From NCBI RefSeq assembly GCF_963678975.1, contig NC_089285.1:11952694-12016693 (forward strand): a stretch of 64,000 bases of DNA, written 5' to 3'. The stretch comes from Dysidea avara. Lineage: Eukaryota; Porifera; Demospongiae; Dictyoceratida; Dysideidae. Numbering within the stretch: the stretch's first letter is position 1; every line of letters starts with the position of its first letter. Positions 23,701 through 35,972 of the stretch are shown one piece after another. Both the position numbers and the translations under genes were made by a program. The notes beneath the pieces are model-generated. The model had not been told where the DNA came from, made no database searches, and saw nothing but the letters and a program-made list of their open reading frames with translations.

Positions 23701-24000
23701 AACCCTGGTGGATGCTTTTCACATTGACACTGTTTAATTATGATTGTGGAATAGTGTGCTCCTTGAGTCCTTGACGTGACTTGATGGTACCTAAAATGAT
23801 GCACACATACATAATCTGAGTGAATGCTCTTCACAACATAACATGTACACTATAAGAAAAAAAATTCCCTAACAAAAAAAATCCCTAACAATAGATTTCC
23901 TTCTGCTCATGGCGCAAGAGCAAACAAATCTGGCTCAACAGCATGGTGGATTGGGCCAATTTGGTGCAAGTTGGTAGCTTTATCAAAAACCCTGCCTTCC
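20780..24000 (+). mobile_element. hAT transposon (ZNF862-like) inside the Gypsy fossil
   Basis: About 3.2 kb of non-Gypsy sequence separates the two halves of the retrotransposon polymerase and holds one hAT transposase gene (21097-23311). The left flank has repeated GGCGCTA/TAGCGCC palindromes (20770-20870). Exact termini and an 8-bp duplication could not be fixed by eye, so the limits are approximate. Confidence 0.7.
21097..23311 (+). pseudogene. hAT transposase, ZNF862/KIAA1586-like, one frameshift
   Basis: From the ATG at 21097 a 675-codon frame is open to 23124. Its parts are a zinc-binding N-terminal region (CCECRAAGLKNDF, then RRHADSSDH, about residues 85-125), the RNase-H-like transposase core (SLLLDESNDIS near 250, MFTSEGASVMLG, FHCVAHREALS), and the start of the hAT dimerisation domain (YPSSTSEVERGFS near 660). 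The remainder continues in another frame at 23102-23311 (TKFRNRLSVCHLDQLLRLRLN). Compared with the usual VERGFS-LQNAIKTKFRNRLS order, about two bases are missing near 23106. Without that single break the protein would be about 745 residues, the normal family length. The gene otherwise looks young. It has no introns and a strong Kozak-like context was not seen. Confidence 0.85.
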
Positions 24001-25970
24001 TTGTATCTGAATCTAAGGTCTCATCAATTCTGGGAAGTGGGTATGGGAGTTAACCTTTCTGTAATCTATACAGAACTGCCACGACCCATCCTTCTTTTGC
24101 ACCATCACAATCGGTGACGACCAAGGACTACTGCTCTGCTGAATAACTCCCTGAGATAACATCTTGTCAACTTCTGAATTGACTACTGGCTTAAGTACCT
24201 CAGGAAGGCGTCGGGAAGGTTGTCTGGTCGGTCTTCCCTCAATATGGATAAAATGTTTTACCACATTTGTCCGGCCCAAGGATCCTTCTGGGGTAGAAAA
24301 TACATCACTGAATTCAGAGAGTAGATTCTGCAGCTGGTCTCTCTGATCCTCAGTAAGATCTGCAGATTCCAAATTGACATCAGGTCTTGGGCATTGAGAA
24401 GATGATTCCTGGAGTAAAACATCATCTTGGTCCACCAGGCTCATTCCTTGGTGTAAATGATGCTACATGAGTGCCTTTATATATCTTAATTGGTGTATCA
24501 TGAGTTCCTGCTGCCTGACCACATTTACAGATCGGCCAACTAAGATATGTTTAGGCAGGGTCCCAGCCTGCAGGGGCTCCACAAGTCCCTCTGTGCTCTG
24601 AACATCACTGTTCTTGAGTCTACATTGAATGACCATTGAAGTTCTCCCTAGGATCTCTTGCGTAATTAATGCGATAACATTACTTACAATAGGTTGCGCT
24701 TGATCATGAGAGCCACCAATAGTTTTAATGGGAACTGTTACCTGTTGGTCAGTTAGTAGTAAACTACTGATCTTACAGTCTATTAGGGCACTGTGTTGGA
24801 CCAAAAAATCTGTACCTAAAATACCAGCAACCGACAGCTGTCTAACTACTGTGAATAGCTGATTATATTTGTGCTCACCAATCACAATGGTTGTTGTTAT
24901 TTGGCCCACTACATCTAATGGTGAACCATTGGCTCTACATGTATAGGGCTAACCTGCTGTCGTAATAACTCACTCAATGTATCATAGTGTGCCACCGATA
25001 CTACTGCCCCAGTATCCAGAAGGAACTGGACAGATATGTCACCCAATTGCCCACATACATAAAATATTGCAAAAATGTTAAAACTACTTACTTCGTTAAG
25101 TGGTTGGGGAGTCCAGTAGTTTAATTCTTGTTCCTTGGCCAGTTGGCCACTGGTCCAACTGGCCTGTTGTAGTTTAAAGGACAATCAGCCCTCATATGTC
25201 CCTCTTCTTGGCATGTCCAACAGACTGGTCTGCTTCCTCCATACCCTCTCCCTCTCCGCGGGTATGACTGCTGTTTCTTTTCTGGTTGTTCTGCATCTCT
25301 TTCAACTAAATTTCCAGTGCTTCCATCTGCTGTGTCATCTTCTCTACTATCTGTCATAAGAGTTCTGTACTTTCATCTTTCCTACCTGCTGATTCAGGAG
25401 GTTTAACAGTAACAGCGTTAATTTCTTGTGTGTCAGGCTTCTGGGTATTGGTCCCAAACTCCAAAGCATACTCCATTTCACAAGCATCTCTCACAGCATT
25501 GACTAAGAATTGTGGTCTACCACGTAGGAGTAGCTGCCGACTGATGAGCTTGTGTAAACCTGTCAGAAAACATTGGAGCAAAATGGTGGACGTTATTGCG
25601 TCATTTGGATATGCTTGCACAAATAACTTCTTAAGATCATCCGCAAAATCGGTAACCCTCTCCTGTGCTCCTTGATCCCTTGTGATAAAGAGCCGCCCGG
25701 CCGACAGTGAATCTTTAGCTAACCCTGACTTCTCCAGTAGAGCCTTCTTAACAGTACCCAAGCTTGCCCTCGACTCTTCACTGAGCTCCACATAATAATC
25801 CACCAATTTACCTCGCAGTAGAGCCAGTAAGATGGTTTTCTGTTTACTCTCGTCCCACTCTTTGGCTGATGCCACTAATCCGAAATGTGTCCATGCTCGC
25901 TGAAAGTTCTCCACGGTGATTTCTGGTAAGGGTAAGTCCAATGGAGTAGCCATCCCACTTCTGACACCAA

Positions 25971-26226
25971 TGTAACGTGGGTAACTTGCGCGAGAGTTCA
26001 CAAACACAACTTCTAGTTCAACACAATACAATGATTAAAAGCGCATGTATAATATGTAATAGTTCTAGAATAGTCCTCAGAGATCACGTGCTGTGTTACA
26101 ACCCTATAAGTACAACAAACATACAGTAATTACAATTTCATATAAACATAAATAGAATTTATTTTACAATTTCATAACTCCTTAGTTTGCGAGGACGCAA
26201 ATATCTGTGAGGGGAGTATTGTAACA
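25971..26226 (-). repeat. 5' LTR of the Gypsy fossil
   Basis: 256 bp. On the minus strand it starts TGTTACAATACTCCCC and ends CACGTTACA, directly before the primer-binding-like TGGTGTCAGAAG. Both start and end obey the TG...CA rule. No second copy lies in the window. Confidence 0.8.
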
Positions 26227-26496
26227 GATTGTATTATGTATTGTAGTAATGATGTAATGTTAGGCACTTATGAGAGAGGTGATAAGGTCGTTGTTCATGT
26301 GTAACAGTTGTGTTGAGTATTAAGATAATACTCACATTATATAAGTGCACCGCATAGGAGCTTTTAAAAAAGCATTCCATTCTGTTTGTGTTTTAAAGCA
26401 CAATATGTTAGTCAAAGTGTTATTTAGGAAAAAACAGTAAGGTATTGTTGATAGCGTTTTGTCAGAATCTTTTTTTTAATACACAAGAGTGGTATA
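26227..26496. other. Non-coding stretch
   Basis: No gene seen. A short inverted pair GAGTATTA/TAATACTC occurs at about 26313-26334. Confidence 0.3.
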
Positions 26497-26622
26497 CTGT
26501 GGAACCTCTCAAAAAGGGACATGAACACCTTGATAATCAGGACATTGTAACTTACTTTTATTTAATGATGACAAGAGACACTAGCACAATCCTAGTGTGC
26601 CCAGAATAGAGAGGTTCCACTG
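26497..26622. mobile_element. Tc1/mariner-like MITE, 126 bp
   Basis: Starts CTGTGGAACCTCTC and ends GAGAGGTTCCACTG between TA dinucleotides (26495-26496 and 26623-26624). Same family as 13557-13722. Confidence 0.8.
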
Positions 26623-26814
26623 TACGTGTTAAGCTTCATGCCAAGACAGAAACTGGGGCACATGCAGCTTCATGCTGACTTACAAACCTACATTGTATAC
26701 TTGCTGCGACGTAGTAATGTGTATGATCGTTTAATTGAATTGCACATGCATTAATTAGAACTCTACAATTTGTTATTGCGTGCATGTTAATTCAGACCTG
26801 GATCACATAAGTTA

Positions 26815-27390
26815 GCGTCATCGACATTCCATTCATCGGTTTTGCAGTTGAATTCGTCCCGTTTGCAATTGACTTAGTTGGTTTTGCAATTAAATTTGTC
26901 GCGTTTGCACAAGAATTCGTCCATAACAAAGATTGGCAGCTGAAGTAAATGCGAAAACAGGATGTAGTAGCTGCTTCATGATCTTGTTGGAGTACAACTG
27001 TTAACAACTCTTTATAAGGCAATAATTCTTCTGCTGCAGCTTCTTCAGCAACATTCACAACAACACTTCACCACTGGCGATGAGTGTGGTCACTCACAAG
27101 TAAGCTAATTAAACTTGACAGAAACACGAATAACCTTCCAGTGTCTCAAGTGATATTCTCCATGGCAAAAATGATTCGCCTTGTGATAAGTGACTGGTTT
27201 CTTGTAGTAAATGTAATAATGACGAATTCTTTTGAAAACGCGATGAATTCTAACGTAAGAGCAATTGCAAAACCGACTAATTCAATTGCCAACGGGACGA
27301 AATCTACTGCAAAGGCGACAAACTCTATTGCAAACGGGACGAATTCAATTGCAAAGGTGACGAATTCAATTGCAAAAACCTGTAAGATAC
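26815..27390. repeat. Inverted pair of 21-bp minisatellites
   Basis: The right block (about 27225-27385) is a direct array of a 21-bp unit around ACGAATTCAATTGCAAAGG. Its forward frame reads repeats of TNSIAKA/TNSIANG (seven residues per unit). The left block (about 26820-26935) holds the same unit in reverse (GAATTCGTCCCGTTTGCAAT), readable on the minus strand as TNSTAKP, KSIANG and so on. About 290 bp lie between. The unit varies at a few fixed positions (GGGACG, AAGGTG, AAGGCG). Both strands are open over the arrays, but the flanking sequence shows no gene, so a foldback element with minisatellite arms is more likely than a coding repeat. Confidence 0.7.
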
Positions 27391-28342
27391 TATAGCAGTC
27401 AGCTAGTATGCTATACTGTACGCATGCATCGATGCATCTACAGGTAATAACTGGAGATTGACTCACCAGTGAACAAAGACACAAACGTATGTTATAATTA
27501 GAAAGTTTTGTGTTGGTGACTGAGCTTACTAAAGTATTGGAACTTAAGAATTCGGCGGCATCGACTCTACCTGATGGTGTTACTATTGCCAGGTGTTCAA
27601 CAACGTCGGGGACTTAGGCTTCTTCTTGGGGGTCTCACCGATGATATCTGCAGACACATCCAGGAGACCACTATCCATGTCTTCAATAATGCTACTTGTG
27701 TGGTGGAGAGAAAAAAAAATGTAAATAATAAAATGTTTAATTTTAATGCTGTAGTAAGTTAAGATATGTGTTAAGAGGTGATTGGTGAGAGAGAAGATGG
27801 TAGATATAAAAACAAATGCATGCTAGATTAGCATGCATGCCAAATTTGATAAGAGTTGAAAATGAAAAGTAACACCAACATGAAAACTCATGATTATTGT
27901 GTTTACCTCTTTGTGCCACAGTTAGTACATTTTCATGGGCTTTGTAGTTTTCATGTACAATAGTTCATTTATTTTCTGTGACAATATTTTGACTTTATTT
28001 TTATTTTTCTTAGTACCTAGTTGTATAATTATTAAGGTTGTGTTGTGCTATATATTGGTACCAAACCTAAGACTACTTCAACTTGATTAGTTGTCTCACA
28101 GGCAAAATTCTCAAGAGTATAGCATCAGTAGGTCGCTATGTAATTAAAGAAGTTAACAGAAACCTGGACAAAATGAGTGTAAAAATAAACAAAATGCAAG
28201 TAGGTGTGTCTCAACAAAACAGCAGTTCATTTGCACCGTGCGCGCTGCTATGCCACTATAGGACATACCGTGGGAAAGGTGTTTATCAACTATGTACATG
28301 CTATTGATGATTCTGGAATGTACAGGGTGCTGGTATTTCAAA
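27391..28342. other. Non-coding stretch
   Basis: No convincing gene. Short frames at 27574-27762 and 28083-28307 resemble nothing I recognise. Confidence 0.3.
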
Positions 28343-28900
28343 GCCATTCCAGTTAACTGTGGTAGAAGAGAATGCCATTTACTATGCAGCAGGATATGTT
28401 GTCCATAAACTCATGAAATACAGACGAGGCTCAAGTTCCATGAGTAAATCTTGAGCCATTCCAGTTGACTGTGGTAGAAGAAAATGCCATTTACTATGCA
28501 GCATGATACATGTTTTCCATAAACTCATGAAGAACTACAGACGAGGCTCAAGTAGTCAATCCCCAGTTATTATAAGTGCTCTGTACAATACTATTGAAGA
28601 TACACCACGAAGACCTGGACCATTCACTTAAACTATGTGAAGACCTGGGCCATTGCTAATGACAGAGAAGCACTGTGGCATGTAAAAGATGATACATAGA
28701 GATTCTTTTTGGCCATGAAGATGATCACGTACAAATGCTGGAGGTAGGTGAAACAAAAGAGAAAGTGACATGTGAAGTTACAGGAGATGAGAATGTGTTT
28801 TTTTGCAGGAGATAGCAACTGATTGTCAAAAGACAATCTGTCAGTTACATTGTTATGAGAAACTGTACAAGAATGGTTCACCATTAGTTAATGCCTTGGT
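28343..28900 (+). pseudogene. Decayed transposon protein fragment with internal tandem duplication
   Basis: One frame reads PFQLTVVEENAIYYAAGYVVHKLMK, resembling the C-terminal part of P-element/THAP-like transposon proteins of marine invertebrates (VEENAxxYxAGYV...KL). The coding stretch is duplicated in tandem with a 112-bp period (28343-28454 and 28455-28560, about 88% identical). Beyond it, HVKDD, a later ILFGHED-like stretch and several stops show heavy decay. No N-terminal part is visible, so the class is uncertain. Confidence 0.45.
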
Positions 28901-31900
28901 ATGGTTTTGATGCTTGAAGAGAAGACAACCAACCTGGTTGAAGATAAAAGGAAAGACAAGGCGCACAGGGCATACACTCATCGGAACCACAAAAGGCCCA
29001 CCAGTGAGTTTGTTGTTGTGGTGTAAAATGGTGAGCACGCACTGCTTCGTTTGGGCTCTAGGGTTGCGACTGTGGTCAGTGAGTGAGTGAGACAAAATTT
29101 CAAGTTTTGGGAGATTTAAAAAAAAATCTATTTGGTCAATGATAGGTGTTTTTTGTTTTTAATGTTGTATTTCATGTTAGATGGACCAATATTATTCTGT
29201 AAGGGCACTTTTCTGTGGCGTAAGATGTTTCTAGGATGATTTTTAAAGATGGTATTTAGGTGGCACACATCATTTTGGAGAGATCCCTACTTGAACAGTA
29301 CTACTGTACTGTTTGATGGGTGCCATCGAACCTGATTTATTTGCTTTCCATACAGCAACCCAGAAAGAATTACATGCTATTATGATATATTTATACATAT
29401 ATTATTATACATGCGTGCAATGAGTGTAAGTATACATAGGTTAATATTTCATTATAGACCTGAGTTTCCCAAAATATCCGCTTAAATTCATCGTCTCCCA
29501 GTGCTGGTTGGCTTTTCTATCTCTTCTCAGATCATCGGGTACAACCACATCATCATTCTTCACTATTATATTTAACCTCATTCTCAACTGCCTGTTCTTG
29601 AATTGCAAAGCTTTTTGCAAAGATTGTATACAAAAATTCTTCCATGGTATGTAGTCTTCAGACTTTTAGCCACAATTATATGATAGAACTGACCTTGGGG
29701 ACTACTACCGCTGATACCTTTATGACAACATAATTAGGATAAAATGGTATGTGCATATGTAGGTTTACATTAGCATAATTGCTGACCCACTTTGGACAGT
29801 ATATAACTTTTTTATACTGTCCAAAGTGCCACATATTTCCTTCCTGTTTCATAATACATATGTGCTTATTTCATGTACAGTACAGCTCAAATACAACATT
29901 GCAACACATGAGTGAGCCCAAAACGCGTGAGGAGAAGCACGCAAATGCATGAAGAAACACACACAATTGCGTGCTCGTTTTCACACAGGAGTGCGTGCTT
30001 GGTGCCATACTTGCTACACGAGTGAAACAGTAATCACACCTATCACTAATACGTGTTAGAACGAACACGTACATAGTTAGAGCAAAGACAGTAATAAAAA
30101 TTAATTAAGACGCTACACTTCTGTTTAATAGTGCTGTAGCTACAACAATACCATTGTTTTTCTTATACTATAGATCACAATGACCAGAGACACTCACCTA
30201 AGAGCCGGATTGGACCCCTCGGGATCGTCGGTCACTAGAAATGAAAATCAACCTCCATATCCAGTTCTGAGTGATTGGTGACATAACCCAGTCCCTTGAT
30301 CAGAAAACGATAACTAGAATATTACATTTACACAAACTTTCAGGGGCATATTAGTAAGTGTTGATTGGCAAAGACACAAACTTTACAATCCTGTTAACAA
30401 GCAATGCGTGGCCATAAACAATTACAAAGTTTTGTAGCAATGCAATGGCCTTTACGAAGACGTCTAGTGTTTCAACTCAACTATAGTGCTAGTGTTATAA
30501 TGTGTAGAGAGTTAAAATAAGAGAACTTTTCTTTTTGATGTGATATTTTTTTGCTGCATTATCATAACTGCTACCTAAGGCATGCCCTGCTTGTAAACAG
30601 GATTATGAAGTTTGTGGCTTTGCTAATCAACACTCACTTGAATACTGGTAATAGTCTGAACAGGACTTCTTATATCGTTGCACCAGACCCTACCTTTTCC
30701 CCCACACACAAGAGAAAAAGTAGTGGTCTGGCTTTGGGAGACTGTATCTACACAGTAGTTAGATACATCTAGAAGAGTAACAAGTTACATCATAGTAATT
30801 TCCAGTGCTCCACATGCTTCTAAAGGGGAAGAAAACTTTTAAAGCACCAGTTAACATATGGTCTCAATTTTGTCAAAACTGTCAATCAGACAGGTTTATG
30901 TACCTAATCAAGTGATCAAGCCATTTTTGTGGATCAAAATCTTGATTTCTGTTGCAGATGGTTCTACAGGACCAATGGTAGTGACCAGGTGCAAGTGTGA
31001 TCATTCTGAAAACTATTAGCACAAGGACTTTGAAGATTTTTTGCTTTTGCTGTATTATAGCCACTCGACATGCTGTATTTTTTTACACACTTGCGGGCGG
31101 TGCTTCAAGTGTTGTATTGTACTTCCTGATTGTCTTCTTGATGTAGTGTTCATCTATAGCTTTAGTGATTTAAAATTCAACACATGTGATCAATCCTACA
31201 GTCCAAGTGGGGTTGTTTTTGTAACATATTGAGATGGATTAGGCCCTAAGATGGATGACTTACAGAGAGTTAAGGAAGGTTAACTAAAGTAGAATGCTCT
31301 GCGTGTACATTTCTAGGTGATGATTTTCTTGCCTCATAAATTCGGGCAGTTAAGCAAATATAGCAAAAAGAACATATAGTTTCGTAGCAATTATTTAGTT
31401 TAGTGTATGTGATAGCAGTAATAGTTCAACTTATTTAGCTTCCTTTAGAGTTGAATACGTTGTGTGAATTCTATTTTAATGGCCACCCCAAGAATTATCT
31501 TCGTGTTATTCTGCCATCATCAAACTTACATTTTCTTATCTTAACTGTTTTGTAATCGACTGCATTTCTTTAGGTGTGTTTGAAACTGTTTTGTTATCTG
31601 TCATAATACCATTGCAGTATTGATCCCTCTCATTGTTGAGTCACTATGATGGTGCTGGTAGTAAAGAAACCAGAGAGCAATTAATTTATGCACATGATTG
31701 TATATGAATATATTATGGTGTGCATTTATTTGAAGCAATTTTTTAATGTGATGGGAGGCTTGGAAGGCGTATTGGGAACATTGTACACAGTTTGTAGAGG
31801 GTAAGGGGGTTATTATTTACTAAATCGCCGGGTATATAATGAGGGACAATAACTCTGAATGCGGGTAAGGTTACGGGTTTCCATTTGCAAAAAAAGTCCC

Positions 31901-32317
31901 ACTACAGGAAGTTTTGAAAAACCCTTTTCACTGCCAATGGGTTCACCGTAATTCGTTTAACAGTAGCATTTTACGGGTGATTTTTGTACCATTTCAGGCC
32001 TACATTCTCCTGTGAAGGTGCATCAAAAAGGTCTCAAAAGTGAAAAAACAAGTTATGGCCTAGGATTTACCCCAGATTGGTTATAGAAGGTGCACAAATC
32101 ACTATAGTTGTTTGTCTGTGGTTTTGACAGGAATGTAGCTCAACTTTTCAGTGATCCTTCCCTACACCAGTACCTTCAAAGCCCTATAAAGAACAAAAAG
32201 CATGTACTGATTTGCTACAACAACACTGCCAGATGATTGGCATTTAATTTTGCTAATGCTTTACATGCCAAGATACTATGAGGTAAAAGTTGAGTACTAG
32301 AACAAAAAAATGTACAA
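28901..32317. other. 3.4-kb non-coding stretch with one strong hairpin
   Basis: I see no gene in this stretch. It contains a perfect hairpin at 29788-29828 (separate entry) and many short AT-rich runs. A 37-bp exon-like block on the minus strand at 30197-30233 lies between CATTTCTAG and GTGAGT. Confidence 0.35.
29788..29828. repeat. Perfect 16-bp-arm hairpin
   Basis: CACTTTGGACAGTATA, then a 9-bp loop, then its exact complement TATACTGTCCAAAGTG. It has no T-run that would suggest a terminator. It may be the core of a very short foldback element. Confidence 0.7.
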
Positions 32318-32395
32318 GCACATGGATTCAAACCCACAACCTCCTACATGCTATACAGATGTTCTACCACTTGAATAGTTTGTGCTGTGGTTTTC
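32318..32395 (-). ncRNA. tRNA-Ala-like relic (A and B boxes)
   Basis: On the minus strand CAAGTGGTAGAAC resembles an A box and GGGTTTGAATCC a B box. Between them TCTGT-ATAGCAT-GTAGG can form an anticodon arm with loop AGC (Ala). The T-stem and acceptor stem do not pair, so it is a pseudogene or a SINE head, not a working tRNA gene. Confidence 0.35.
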
Positions 32396-32535
32396 AAAGG
32401 AATGTTGCTCACATTTTCTCTGCACCTTAACCTTTTATGCACTGTAGAGAACAAACGGAAGCACATGTGAACTCGCAATAATAATCTTAGAGTAGCTGGA
32501 TTATGAGTGCTTCGTTATCTGCACTGGTCATGCTG

Positions 32536-34288
32536 TGCCAGGGAGATGAGGGAAAAAACTTGCTTTCTTCGTTATAGCACAACAATCTTATTCATTAATA
32601 CTGCAGAGAACTGACTATGTACAAAACAGTGCTATTTTATATAAAAAATATCACGTGACAGTACTACATAATATTAGTTACAAGTTTGTGACACTCCTGG
32701 GAGAAAACAAAATAGAATGCATACAGCATTCTCTGTCAATTGTCTAGAAATCCTTGTACGAGCTTCTGCAGCAGCTTGTCTTCTTGATACATTTCTTAAT
32801 TCAATTGATGCTTGATCCAAGCTGGCTGCCGATTCTTCACAGCTAACTTGTGAGTTAACTTCCAATGGAAACAAGTGACTTATTGCTCTAGTAATAATGT
32901 TTTTATTAGCAAGCAAAATTTTTGCTGATCTTATTTCCCCATCTTTGCTATAAATAAATTCTCTAATTTTTGCTAATCATTTTCATCTTTGACAATAACT
33001 ATTTCTCCTATTCTAGGCTGTCTGTTTAATTGTAATCGTTGATTCCTATGAGCAAGTGGTAATGCGTCTCTCAAGCTAGACAAATAGTCATGCTTCCAAG
33101 ACTCCCAAAATTGATTCAATTGTTTTTGACTTCTTTTCCAATATTCACTCTACTCTTTTACCAAATCCATCTTGGGAAATAATCAACACCATCACTATAG
33201 TCTAGACAAGATGGGATCACATCTCGGTTACCAGTGAGAAAGTGAGTGGGGGTTAGTACAAAATCTGATTCGAAATCTTCTTTCATCTTGCATGGAATCT
33301 TTGGATCCTTGGACTCTTCCAACTTGATAAGAAACTCTAAAGGAAACTTGCTTAAAATTTGTTGCACAATGGGTTCACTCAGTGCCTCCGATTGTCTTAA
33401 GATCTTTTCAACAGAGTCACTTGTTCGCTTTAAATCCACTAATTTATTGCTTGACCTTGGTAATAGTTGTAACTGTGAATACAAAGATTCTATTATCTTC
33501 TCGGGCCTTCTACATCTTTCTCTTAGCAACAAGAGAGCCATGTCATAGTTCTCATTACTCACCGATATTCCAGAAATTGTAGCCGCAGCTGCACCTTTCA
33601 ACACACCTTTTAAGTAACTAAACTTAGCAACTGGTGGTAAGCTTTGTTGATGAACAGCAGCTGAGAATGTGTCCCAAAATTCTTGCCACTGTAGCAAGTT
33701 ACCATCAAATGTTTGTAGCTGTAACTTTGGTAGACTGATTTTTAATCCACCAGTATTGCTACCACCAGCTGCTTTAGGATCAGAAAGGCATGAAAGGGGA
33801 GTTCTCTGCACTAATTTCTTCTCAATTCGTTTTAATCTTGCTCTCATACGACCTATGCATTCACCTGCATTCAATAACACCTCAACATACCCTTCATTTT
33901 GCCCTTTAGGTCTTGTAAAAGACTGGTCCAGTTGGCATTACATTGTTCTATAACAGAGACATTATTCATACACTCTATTAAGTCCTCCAGGGTGAGTTCT
34001 TCCTCCGTCATCATCCCTCCTTCAATAGGCTTAGAGATTAACTGCTCAACCTCCTTGATATAATGCTGGAGTTGCACCTTCGCCGGTCCTAAAAGCTTCT
34101 GCAGTGGGCCCAACATCCTGCCAACTACACCTAAACCGTTGCAGGGAGATGAGGGAAGAAACTTGCTTTCTTCGTTATAGCACAACAATCTTATTCATTA
34201 ATGCTGCAGAGAACTGACTATTGTACAAAACAGTGCTATAAAATATCACGTGACAGTATTACATAATATTAGTTACAAGTTTGTGACA
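32536..34288 (-). mobile_element. BEL/Pao retrotransposon fossil, short, with both LTRs
   Basis: LTRs at 32536-32693 and 34140-34288 begin TG and end CA on either strand, and a 5-bp duplication TGCTG flanks the whole (32531-32535 and 34289-34293). Between them, on the minus strand, lie a gag part of BEL type (DUF1759-like LPKLQLQTFDGNLLQWQEFW, about 33240-34180) and the far end of the BEL polymerase (LTPTHFLTGNRD, the DUF5641-side region, about 32940-33240). The element is much shorter than a full BEL, so it was non-autonomous, and it is broken with several breaks. The two LTRs differ only by a handful of substitutions and small indels, so insertion was fairly recent. Confidence 0.85.
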
Positions 34289-34293
34289 TGCTG

Positions 34294-35972
34294 AGTTTGG
34301 TGAGCCAGCGGCGTGACAGTCAGACAGACGGTTTTTCAGTTTTAATGGTAAATTTTCAGCAAGATCCTTTTTGCTTACAGATAAACTGGCGATGGCTATG
34401 CTGTGATCCTAAAGTTAATTTCCAGTCACTTTAACAATCTGTACTGGGGCACTCATTGCACTTACAAATAAATTAAATGCAATTGGCAGACTGGCAGACT
34501 TTTTTGCGTGAGCTGTCCAAACAATCATCACCTGTCAATAATAAATCACCAGATAAAACATTAAGAACTAATTTCCCTTGCATTGGTTAAACTGATTGCT
34601 GCAATCCTCCGATGATAACATAGTTCCTCCACCTACAGTTACTGAACACACATCACGATAAACAACAGCAGTGATCAGCCAGTCTTGTCCCCCCCACCAC
34701 ACACTGCATTGCTGCACACTCATACATAAGCATCATCTGCTATCATACAGCTACAAGTACTGTATATTAGGCATGAAGGTTTGGGTCTTTCCTTCACCCT
34801 AAAACCAGTCTTACAATACCTTTATTGTACCTTGGCTGGTATAGCCAAGTCCTAGAGTGCTTTCAGTACATGTGTGTTGCAAAATTTTATTAAAAATTGT
34901 TTAGTGGAATTTTCTGCTAACTGTGTGACTAAATGATTAATTCCTTCAGACAAGCATAACTCAATCAACAGCTAAGGCTACAAGATGGACTTTTGTGCTG
35001 CCTTAGTCCCTAGACATGCTTTTTGGCATACAGTAACATGTATAATGTACATATCATAGCATAATGGTTGTAAACGTATTACCATGGTTACTGCAGAGGC
35101 ACTTCTACTTTCTTCATTTGTAATGCTGTGAAATGGGCTGAACATAGCTGAGAAAGCGAAGCATAATGGAAACTTCCAAGTCAGTAATTGATATTTGGGG
35201 GAAGCAAATCATCTGTATTTTTTGTTGTAACTGGATTGATTGGGGCTTCTCCTTTGTTTGTAGCACAGTGTAATAGCTGAAACTGAAGTGCAACAGCCAC
35301 TTCATTTTTCAGTCAGCAATTGATAGCTAGCCACCAGTTCACACAAAGCATTAACTCTGGTGCTTTCCTTTCTGATGATGTGGTATGCACGGGTTCACCA
35401 GTCACAATGATGTTACAAAGAAATAAACAAGTGGTTTTAATGTCCAAATCCAAGTTGTGCGTACTAACTAATCACATTTTCAATCCCCTAGTACATAACT
35501 CATTACTTAAGTAACACATTAACCCAACACTAAATACAGTATATTAGCAAGGGCATAGCCAGGGTGGTTCAGATGGTTCTTTCAGAGGATGAATTTTTAA
35601 AATTAAAATAACAACTTACAGCCTTGGAGCTCTCCAGTAGCTACTTGCACACTGGCACTCCTCTGTGCTACTCTTGAGGTCGCTTTGCATTAATGTTGAA
35701 TCACAAGATCTATTGCATGACGTGATGAATTACAATTGCTGACAGTACAGCAGGACAGCCAAGAATAGTACAGCAGCCCAGTACAGCAGTACAGCAGGAC
35801 CAGCCAAGAATAATGTATACCTAGAAGAAAGTATTGCCAACTAATTAAGGGACTCAAGTGTGGAGGTGCTAGGAAAATGAAGTGAAAGTGAAAGATTACA
35901 ATAGGTTTATAGTTTCTACAAGTTACATAAACAGTAGCAAGAGTATGTAATACTATCCCAGAGTATTGAACG
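34294..35972. other. Non-coding stretch
   Basis: No gene seen. A small local repeat of ACAGTACAGCAGGAC with CCAAGAATA lies at about 35742-35815. Confidence 0.35.

Larger units (their letters stand above)
19925..26226 (-). mobile_element. Ty3/Gypsy retrotransposon fossil with a nested hAT transposon
   Basis: Reading on the minus strand from the 5' LTR (25971-26226): a primer-binding-like TGGTGTCAGAAGTGGG, gag (about 25360-26030), a zinc knuckle CWTCQEEGHMRADC (about 25180-25240), an aspartic protease (LLDTGAVVSV, about 24915-25080), the front of reverse transcriptase (MVQKKDGSWQFCIDYRKVN, about 24050-24440), then, beyond the inserted hAT region, RNase H (LVTDHNPLTTLKG) and the integrase zinc finger with the first part of its core (WDIMGPLP, ending near 19925). 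No 3' LTR is seen. The copy is broken, with several breaks plus the insertion. Moderately old. Confidence 0.85.
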
